Positions 58,654-64,000 of a stretch of DNA of 64,000 bases are shown in pieces. The notes under the pieces were generated by a model, which ran no database searches, was not told the origin of the DNA, and saw only the letters and a program-made list of their open reading frames with translations. The stretch's first letter is position 1. Every line of letters begins with the position of its first letter. The stretch covers positions 62,001 through 126,000 of the forward strand of contig JAXLXE010000001.1 in the NCBI GenBank assembly GCA_046328115.1, in the 5' to 3' direction. The DNA comes from JAXLXE01 sp046328115 (GTDB lineage: Bacteria; Chloroflexota; UBA6077; JACCZL01). A program made the position numbers and the translations under genes.

Positions 58654-59649
58654 CTAGCGGCGGAAGTGAGGCATGATCTCGCTGCCGAGTACGTGGATCG
58701 CCCGCTCGGGATCCGGCCCCAGGGGCGGACCGAAGCTCAGGTGGCGGACGCCCATGGAGACCAGTGCCTCCAGGCGCGGGATGAGGTCTCGACCGGTGCC
58801 GATGAGCCCGATGCGCAGCATCGCCGGCGTGACCATGGCGCGGGCGCGGCCAAGGTCACGGTCTCGCTGAACGGCGGCCTCGATCGGCTCAAACTCCTCG
58901 CGCGAAACGCCCAGTCGCTCGTAGATCAGCGGTCCCAGCGCGTGGCCGTAGTAGGCGATCTTGTCTCGCAACACCGCCTCCGCGGCATCGCGGTCTGGAT
59001 CGATCGAGCACCAGACGCAGGCGGCCACATCCACGTCATCGAGCGACCGTCCAGCAGCGGCCGCGCCATCGCGGACGTACCCGATGACCGTCTGGAAGTG
59101 CTCAGGCGGAAAGAGCAGCGGCAGTCCGCCGTCCGCGACGGAGCCGATGGCGCGGAGCATGTTGGGACTCATGGCGCCGATGTAGATGGGCACCTGCGGC
59201 GTCGGAAACCGCATGTAGGCGTCGTCCGTCCACCCGCGGATGAACCGTCCAGATTGGGCCCCGCGTTGGCCATCCAGGAGCGCGCGCACGGCGGCCGCGG
59301 TCTCCACCACGCTGGCGACGGGCATGGTTGGCTGAACGCCAATCCATTCCAGGAAGTCGCCGGCGCCGGACGAGATCCCCAGGCAGAAGCGGCCACTGGA
59401 TAGCTCAGCCAGCGTCGCGGCGGCCATGGCCATCTCTGCCGGATGCATAGTGTAGGGGTTGACGATGCAAGTGCCGATCTGGATTCGGCTCGTGGCCTGC
59501 GCGGCCGCCGACAGGATGATCCAGGCGCTCCGTAGGAACAGGTCGTCGCTGACCCAGAACTGATCGAAGCCCGCCGCTTCCGCGGCCTGGGCCAGCCGGG
59601 GGTAGGCGGATACCGGGAGGTCGTTGTTGAATCGAACGCTGAAGCGCAC
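58654..59649 (-). CDS. LLM-class flavin/F420-dependent oxidoreductase
   Basis: 331-residue luciferase-like TIM-barrel oxidoreductase. Family pattern: MRFSVRFNNDLPVSAYPRLA, FDQFWVSDDLFLRSAWIILS, QIGTCIVNPYTMHPAEMAMA, SGRFCLGISSGAGDFLEWIG, VPIYIGAMSPNMLRAIGSVA. It uses FMN or coenzyme F420; the substrate is unknown. It is five bases upstream of the end of the alpha/beta hydrolase gene, so the two overlap in one operon (hydrolase first). Confidence 0.87.
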   Translation of the reverse strand: MRFSVRFNNDLPVSAYPRLAQAAEAAGFDQFWVSDDLFLRSAWIILSAAAQATSRIQIGTCIVNPYTMHPAEMAMAAATLAELSSGRFCLGISSGAGDFLEWIGVQPTMPVASVVETAAAVRALLDGQRGAQSGRFIRGWTDDAYMRFPTPQVPIYIGAMSPNMLRAIGSVADGGLPLLFPPEHFQTVIGYVRDGAAAAGRSLDDVDVAACVWCSIDPDRDAAEAVLRDKIAYYGHALGPLIYERLGVSREEFEPIEAAVQRDRDLGRARAMVTPAMLRIGLIGTGRDLIPRLEALVSMGVRHLSFGPPLGPDPERAIHVLGSEIMPHFRR

Positions 59650-59654
59650 AGGGG

Positions 59655-60464
59655 CTAGGGCTGGCGCAGGAAGCGGCTGACCGTGTCGAAGAAGAAGTCC
59701 GGATTGTCCGACGCCACGGAGTGACCGGCGCCCGGGATCACGACGAGACGGCAGTCCGGGATCGTGGCGGCCATCCGCTCGGCATCTTCCTGACGCAGTA
59801 CGGGGCTGATCTCGCCCCTCAGCACAAGCGTGGGGCAGCGGATCTCGCGCAGGCGGGGCCAGAGATCCACGGCATCCCAGTTGCGCGGCGCGTTCACGTC
59901 GTACTTCAACGTGAGCCGGCCATCCGGCAGGGCGCGCGTGGCGTGCTCCGCGCGGCGGCGGTGGGTTGCGTCGTCCGTATTTGGCGCGCGCCGCCGGTAC
60001 TCTTCGATGAGGTCCTCGAGGCGAGCGTAGACCGGTAGCTCCGTGGCGTGGCGGGTGGGGCCCAGGAGGTCGTAGCGGAACACGGGCTCCACGTCGGAGA
60101 TCACCAGTCGCTCGACACGATCGGGATGGTCCATGGCGAATAGCATGCCGTTGTGGCCGCCCATCGACTGGCCGATGACCGACATTTTGCGCCAGCCCAG
60201 GGCGTCCTCGATGCCAACCATGTCTGCGACGTAGTGCGCTGTGGCGTAGTCACGGGGGGGCGGACGGTCGCTGTCGCCGTGGCCCCGCTGATCCATCGCG
60301 ACCACGTGGAACCCCGCCGAGAGCCGCTCGGCCTGGTGGTCCCAGCTTCGGGCGTGTACAGCGAGGCCGTGCAGCAGGAGCAGCGGTGGGCGTCCCGCGG
60401 TGCCCCAGTCCACGTAGTGGAGGCGAAGCCCGTTCACCTGCGCGAAGTCGTCTCGGTGGGTCAT
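59655..60464 (-). CDS. Alpha/beta hydrolase
   Basis: 269-residue hydrolase fold. Strand 3 and oxyanion loop: LLLLHGLAVHARSWDHQAER; VVAMDQRGHGDSDRP; nucleophile elbow SVIGQSMGGHNGML with Ser; acid TLVLRGEISPVLR (Asp/Glu region); catalytic His in PGAGHSVASDNPDFF. The true start is ATG 60464 (MTHRDDFAQVNGLRLHY). The upstream open frame to 60689 is antisense to the Lin0512 gene. It follows that gene by 22 bases and precedes the LLM gene by five, so the three form one operon. Confidence 0.88.
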   Translation of the reverse strand: MTHRDDFAQVNGLRLHYVDWGTAGRPPLLLLHGLAVHARSWDHQAERLSAGFHVVAMDQRGHGDSDRPPPRDYATAHYVADMVGIEDALGWRKMSVIGQSMGGHNGMLFAMDHPDRVERLVISDVEPVFRYDLLGPTRHATELPVYARLEDLIEEYRRRAPNTDDATHRRRAEHATRALPDGRLTLKYDVNAPRNWDAVDLWPRLREIRCPTLVLRGEISPVLRQEDAERMAATIPDCRLVVIPGAGHSVASDNPDFFFDTVSRFLRQP

Positions 60465-60486
60465 CTGGCGATGGTCCAGTCGGCGC

Positions 60487-60846
60487 TCAGGGTACGCGGA
60501 CGAAAATGGCGGCGTTCGCCATGAGGATGGCGTCCACGCGGTCGCCGAACTCTGGGCGGAACGCGTCGCCGGGGACCAGCAGTCCGCCAGGTTCCACCTG
60601 AACGCTGACCGTCCCGATAGGGAACTGCGCCTTGACCTGCGCCACGTCAACCTCGCCGGTCCCGGCCGGCACGCCGATCCGCACTTCAATGGCCACCGCG
60701 CTCATGTCTTGTACGGCGGCCACGGCGCGCAGGCCCGGCAGCGAGACGTGCTGGAAGGCGTCGCGCACGGCGCGCACGGCCGCCTTCGTGGGATCCTGGC
60801 CATGCAGGTCCACCCCACTGCCTAGCTCAACCACGAACGTGCGCAC
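60487..60846 (-). CDS. Lin0512-family protein
   Basis: 119-residue protein of the Lin0512 family of unknown function. Pattern: RTFVVELGSGVDLHGQDPTK followed by AAVRAVRDAFQHVSLPGL, VAIEVRIGVPAGTGEVDVAQ, and the end DAILMANAAIFVRV. Family members are small and often annotated only as conserved. It starts an apparent operon with the hydrolase and the LLM oxidoreductase. Confidence 0.8.
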   Translation of the reverse strand: MRTFVVELGSGVDLHGQDPTKAAVRAVRDAFQHVSLPGLRAVAAVQDMSAVAIEVRIGVPAGTGEVDVAQVKAQFPIGTVSVQVEPGGLLVPGDAFRPEFGDRVDAILMANAAIFVRVP

Positions 60847-60952
60847 GATCTTGCCTCCAAATCCGTCCGGGAGCCGGATGACACCGGGTAGTGCCGTCTA
60901 GGACCGCGCGTGGCGCGTGGTCAAAGCGGCTCCATACGATGGACCGTAGTCC

Positions 60953-60976
60953 GTGACTATGGTCTGTGACTATGGT
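60953..60976 (+). repeat. Tandem 13-base repeat before the toxin-antitoxin genes
   Basis: GTGACTATGGT occurs at 60953-60963 and 60966-60976, a period of 13 bases, ending 11 bases before the antitoxin ATG. An imperfect inverted relation to TCCATACGATGGACC just upstream is visible. It could be an operator for the antitoxin. Confidence 0.5.
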
Positions 60977-60987
60977 ACGACTTCATC

Positions 60988-61269
60988 ATGGAGACCATGC
61001 CTATGTCCAAGTTCAAGGCGACCTGCCTCGCTGCCCTCGAGCGAGTGCGTCGCACGGGCGAGCCGCTTCGCGTCACGCGTTTTGGAAAGCCGGTTGCGGA
61101 CATCGTGCCTGCGTCGCCCGCACTTGTCGCCCCCAACTGGATGGGGTCTTTGGCGGGAACGATGATCGTACATCGGGATCTCACAGAGCCCACTGGTGAC
61201 CTCGCAGAGTGGGAAGCGATGGGATGGAGCTCCTCCTCGACACAGACATCTGGATCTGGGCGCACCTAG
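60988..61269 (+). CDS. Phd/YefM-type antitoxin
   Basis: 93-residue antitoxin. Opening METMPMSKFKATCLAALERV and RRTGEPLRVTRFGKPVADIV are the ordinary DNA-binding start of the family. The tail (DLTEPTGDLAEWEAMGW) fits a toxin-binding end, then a serine-rich SSSSTQTSGSGRT that overlaps the toxin gene. It neutralises the VapC-type toxin and probably represses its own promoter. It overlaps the toxin start by 46 bases. Confidence 0.85.
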   Translation: METMPMSKFKATCLAALERVRRTGEPLRVTRFGKPVADIVPASPALVAPNWMGSLAGTMIVHRDLTEPTGDLAEWEAMGWSSSSTQTSGSGRT

Positions 61270-61799
61270 ACCCGACTCGTCTCGAGCCGGATGTGCATGC
61301 GGCTCTGTCTGGTCCCACGGCCGAGATTTGGCTCTCGCCGATCGGCCTCTGGGAGATACTGTTGTTGAAGGAACGCGGACGCATTGAGCTCGCCGGATTC
61401 GCGTCGGCAGCGGCGTTGATTGCCGCTGTCTGGGATGCGCGACCCCTGCGCGAGGCCCCGGTGACGCGCGACGTGGCCGTGCGCAGCCGGTCGATCGGCT
61501 TGGCACACGCCGATGCTGCTGATCGATTTCTCGCCGCTACGGCGAGTGTTTTTGACATCGCGTTGGTTACCAGCGACGCGCGGCTCTTGCAGGAACCGGT
61601 TTCGAGACTCTTTCAAATCGTTGAATCGATCCGCTCACTTCCCCTGCTTGATGAAGTCGGCCACGCGCTCGCCGATCATCATGGTGGTCACGTTGGTGTT
61701 GGCGCGGATGCAGTCTGGCATGATGGATGCGTCCACCACGCGCAGATTCTGGACGCCGTGGACCCGAGCATACTGATTTACCACCGCGAGCGGGTCTGA
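61224..61799 (+). CDS. VapC-type PIN-domain ribonuclease toxin with C-terminal extension
   Basis: 191-residue PIN protein, start ATG 61224. Acidic metal residues: Asp in ELLLDTDIWIWAHL, Glu in LSPIGLWEILLLKE, Asp in AHADAADRFLAATA, and Asp in ALVTSDARLL. The domain ends near residue 138 (QIVESIRSL). The next about 53 residues have no PIN character and coincide with the antisense of the GMC oxidoreductase end, overlapping it by 165 bases. VapC is usually 125-145 residues, so a stop seems to have been lost at the junction. Confidence 0.85.
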   Translation: MELLLDTDIWIWAHLDPTRLEPDVHAALSGPTAEIWLSPIGLWEILLLKERGRIELAGFASAAALIAAVWDARPLREAPVTRDVAVRSRSIGLAHADAADRFLAATASVFDIALVTSDARLLQEPVSRLFQIVESIRSLPLLDEVGHALADHHGGHVGVGADAVWHDGCVHHAQILDAVDPSILIYHRERV

Positions 61800-63185
61800 C
61801 GCTGGACCCATCTTGCAGGTGGCTGAGGTGTGCTGGCCGGTGACCACCTCGCGAAGCAGGTACTGGTCTAGCGCGTCGTCCGAGGCCAGCTCGTCGTCGG
61901 TGGGCTCAATGCGATCGGCCAGGATGGGCTCAAAGTCCTTGTGTTGCCCCAGCTTCACCGCGAGACGGACGGTCTCGCGCAGGCGGCGACGGTCGAACTC
62001 GCTTTCCAGGTATCGGTAGTCCAACAGCGGCTGGACTCCGGGATCTCGTGACTGCAGCCTGATCTCGCCGGCGCCTTCGGCCAGATTGAGCACGCCGAGC
62101 ATGCGCACGCCGAGCGGCGTGTTGCGGTTCCCGCCGCGGTCGGTCCGCTCGGTGGCGAACGAGATCATGAACATCATGAGGTCGTTCCAGAGGTGTGAGT
62201 TCTCGGCGGTCCAGCGCAGCAGCATCTGGTTGCGGGGCGCGAATGCGTCCAGCTTGTGCTCCGGCTTGGTGCGCCAGGTGATCCGGATCATGGGATGGTC
62301 GCGCAGGTTCTGGCCTACGCCCGGAAGCTCGTGGACCACTGGGATCTGAAACTGGTCTAGCTGGTCGCGCGGGCCCACACCGGAGAGCATCAGGATCTGG
62401 GGTGAGGCCACCGCTCCGGCGCTCAGGATGATCTCTTTGCCCTCAGCCGAGAAGCGCTCGCCACCGCTCTCGACTTCAACGCCGACCGCGCGCTTGCCGT
62501 CGAACAGAATGCGCTGGATCAGGCAGTTGGGCCGAACGGTGAGGTTGAGGCGGTGTCGGGCCGGGTTGAGGTAGCCAATGGCCGTGCTCCAGCGGATGCC
62601 ATTGGGGTTGTTGGCCGGTATGGGGCCAATGCCCGTTGAGTTGGGGTGGTTGTGGTCGGGCGCCTCCGAGAACCCTGCGGCCAGGCACGCATTTCGATAC
62701 GCGCGCTGGGACGGCATCCAGGTGTCGGGCTGGAATCGATGGAGGATGATGGGGCCGTTGGCGTTGTGGTGGGGCTCGTGGCCAAACTCGGTGTCTGACT
62801 CGATCTTTCGGAAGAACTCGAGACAGTTCTCGAACTGCCACTCGTCGTTGCCGGCCTTTGCCCAGTTGTCGTAATCCTCCGGCACGCCGCGCAGGAAGAC
62901 CTGGCCATTGATGGCGCTGGATCCGCCGGTGACCTTGCCGCGGGGCACCTGCATGTCTGGAGCGACGGGGGTGGGTTGGCCGACGAATTGCCAGTTGTGG
63001 TCGCTGGTCATGATGTCGGTCACGCTGGCGTAGCCGTGCTTGACCTCATCTGGTAGCTGGTCGATGCTGTGGTAGTCCGGTCCAGCCTCGATCAAAAGGA
63101 CAGATCGGCTGGGATCCTCCGACAGGCGGGCAGCCATGATGGCGCCAGCGGAGCCCGCGCCCAGGACAATGTAGTCGTATTGCAT
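61635..63185 (-). CDS. GMC-family FAD oxidoreductase
   Basis: 516-residue glucose-methanol-choline oxidoreductase. FAD loop: YIVLGAGSAGAIMAARLSED, ending in LLIEAGPD. GMC signatures: VPRGKVTGGSSAINGQVFLR, EIILSAGAVASPQILMLSG. The active site near the end is TSATCKMGPASDPLAVV with RVVDASIMPDCIRANTNVTT. It oxidises an alcohol, probably choline-like or an aromatic alcohol; the substrate is unknown. Start ATG 63185 with GGGAGAGGTGA upstream; the open frame to 63671 is antisense to the neighbour. The 3' end is overlapped antisense by the VapC extension. Confidence 0.92.
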   Translation of the reverse strand: MQYDYIVLGAGSAGAIMAARLSEDPSRSVLLIEAGPDYHSIDQLPDEVKHGYASVTDIMTSDHNWQFVGQPTPVAPDMQVPRGKVTGGSSAINGQVFLRGVPEDYDNWAKAGNDEWQFENCLEFFRKIESDTEFGHEPHHNANGPIILHRFQPDTWMPSQRAYRNACLAAGFSEAPDHNHPNSTGIGPIPANNPNGIRWSTAIGYLNPARHRLNLTVRPNCLIQRILFDGKRAVGVEVESGGERFSAEGKEIILSAGAVASPQILMLSGVGPRDQLDQFQIPVVHELPGVGQNLRDHPMIRITWRTKPEHKLDAFAPRNQMLLRWTAENSHLWNDLMMFMISFATERTDRGGNRNTPLGVRMLGVLNLAEGAGEIRLQSRDPGVQPLLDYRYLESEFDRRRLRETVRLAVKLGQHKDFEPILADRIEPTDDELASDDALDQYLLREVVTGQHTSATCKMGPASDPLAVVNQYARVHGVQNLRVVDASIMPDCIRANTNVTTMMIGERVADFIKQGK

Positions 63186-63274
63186 GGTGTCACCTCTCCC
63201 ATCGCGCCGCCGAAATGAGCCGCGCGTCCCTCTGCGCCGCGCCATGGTATTGGGAGACGTGTGCTGAAGGCAAT

Positions 63275-63709
63275 TCACAGCCCGGGTGGCCCGGTTGCAC
63301 GCGCCCGGCGGGCCTGGACCAACGGGAATAGCGCAAACGCCACCTGTCCCAGCAGGCCGAGCTGCGTGCCAGTCTCGAGGTAGTCCGCGAAGTGGGCGCT
63401 GACTGTCCGTCCAAATGCAATGACGGAGACGCCAACCTCGGCGCACAGCAGTAGGAGCAGCGCCAGGCCACCCGTCAAGACTCTCGCGGGGGTGGTTCCT
63501 GGTACGCCGAAGTAGCGTACCGTCTTCGATGACGCGATCCACGAGATGGCGAGCATGATAGGTAGCTCCAGTGCCACGGCCGCGGCCTCGCCCAGTCGGG
63601 GCGCCACTAGCAGGGTTCGGACGGTGCCCAGGACCATGCCGGCCCCGAACACCACCAGGAAGTACACGCACCCGCCGAGCAGCGAGATGGCGGCGACCCG
63701 CGCGTTCAC
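63275..63709 (-). CDS. Small four-helix membrane protein
   Basis: 144 residues with four predicted helices: VAAISLLGGCVYFLVVFGAG, VALELPIMLAISWIA, VLTGGLALLLLLCAEVGVSV, and LGLLGQVAFALFPLVQ. It ends in a basic tail. I do not recognise a named family; similar short membrane proteins are annotated as hypothetical. The GTG start overlaps the stop of the upstream MFS gene (GTGA), so they are co-translated. Confidence 0.6.
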   Translation of the reverse strand: MNARVAAISLLGGCVYFLVVFGAGMVLGTVRTLLVAPRLGEAAAVALELPIMLAISWIASSKTVRYFGVPGTTPARVLTGGLALLLLLCAEVGVSVIAFGRTVSAHFADYLETGTQLGLLGQVAFALFPLVQARRARATGPPGL

Positions 63710-64000
63710 GTCGCGGTGGGATGCGGTCTAGGGTCGGCTGGTCTGCTGGCCATCAGAAACAGCGCAGTGCCGATGAGGGCGAGCGCGGCGAGCACGAGGA
63801 ACGGGGCCTGGTAGCCGCCTGTGAGGTCCAGGACGAGACCAACCACGATGGGCGCGACGATCGAGAACGGCGCTACCAGCGTCTGCATGATGCCTGCGAT
63901 GCGCCCGAAGGCCGCCCGGCCGAAGTAGTCCCCCAGGAGCGAGTTGCTCACCGCGGCGCGCACACCCCAGGCGAAGCCGAAGAACGCGCCGTAGATCAGG
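63706..64000 (-). CDS. MFS transporter, C-terminal part (cut by window edge)
   Basis: Open from base 64000 to the stop at 63706, about 97 codons, without a start in view. LIYGAFFGFAWGVRAAVSNS, FGRAAFGRIAGIMQTLVAPF and VVGLVLDLTGGYQAPFLVLA are the last helices and loop of a major facilitator carrier. It is the upstream partner of the four-helix membrane protein. Confidence 0.8.
   Translation of the reverse strand, partial: LIYGAFFGFAWGVRAAVSNSLLGDYFGRAAFGRIAGIMQTLVAPFSIVAPIVVGLVLDLTGGYQAPFLVLAALALIGTALFLMASRPADPRPHPTAT

Noticed and set aside
60465..60689. Upstream extension of the alpha/beta hydrolase frame
   Set aside because: Antisense-like translation without hydrolase features; the ATG at 60464 fits the family start.
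1..64000. tRNA, rRNA, CRISPR, transposase or phage genes
   Set aside because: Searched by eye for cloverleaf arms, regularly spaced repeats and transposase or recombinase motifs; only the integrase-like part of the greA fusion resembles a mobile-element protein, and it lacks a catalytic domain.

Overview
The window is one continuous GC-rich bacterial chromosome segment carrying roughly 58 protein genes. Gene content suggests a Chloroflexota-like monoderm, though this is an inference. It carries the murT/gatD lipid II amidation pair, a compact nuoABCDHIJKLMN complex I operon with no NADH-input genes, an atpC-mreB pair, Tat-exported solute-binding proteins, an F420/FMN luciferase-type oxidoreductase, and many free-living-heterotroph transporters and oxidoreductases. 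GTG and TTG starts are common. I found no rRNA, tRNA, CRISPR array, phage or insertion sequence.

Region 1 (1-16.5 kb) is core metabolism. A greA-like gene with a fused N-terminal integrase-type DNA-binding domain leads into murT and gatD (gatD is cut by the window edge). rsmG faces the end of an 11-gene complex I operon read leftward from a TATAAT promoter near 14.14 kb. menG/ubiE (quinone methylation) diverges from nuoA, so quinone synthesis sits beside the quinone-reducing complex. mreB and a stand-alone atpC follow.

Region 2 (16.5-35.5 kb) is mixed. It has a tiny Tat-targeted lysine-rich protein, an NDUFA9-like epimerase, an M20 amidohydrolase, a PAC2 protein, a NadD-like nucleotidyltransferase, a GlcD/GlcF pair, a PAS-GGDEF-EAL protein, an MFS carrier, an SDR, a divergent PaaK/LuxE-like adenylate-forming protein, a double-membrane-domain spermidine-synthase-like protein, and a large AAA/LuxR regulator. 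A 918-bp convergent gap with dispersed palindromic repeats ends the region.

Region 3 (36.4-53.9 kb) is uptake and catabolism. A sugar-type ABC operon (binding protein, two permeases, no ATPase) continues into a zinc alcohol dehydrogenase, with a MetE-like enzyme upstream. Next come an MFS carrier and two acyl-CoA-dehydrogenase/flavin-monooxygenase-like genes that bracket a peptide/nickel-type ABC set (binding protein, two permeases, a GNAT acetyltransferase). A perfect 21-bp inverted repeat lies between the first flavoenzyme gene and the binding protein. A secreted metzincin protease and another MFS carrier close the region, separated by a strong hairpin.

Region 4 (54-64 kb) holds short accessory genes: a zinc-ribbon protein whose ribosome site is buried in a hairpin, a DASS anion carrier, an ArsR-SRPBCC pair with a promoter that predicts a leaderless mRNA, an LLM oxidoreductase, an alpha/beta hydrolase, a Lin0512-type protein, a Phd/VapC-type toxin-antitoxin module whose toxin reading frame runs into the end of a GMC oxidoreductase gene, and the start of a further MFS operon.
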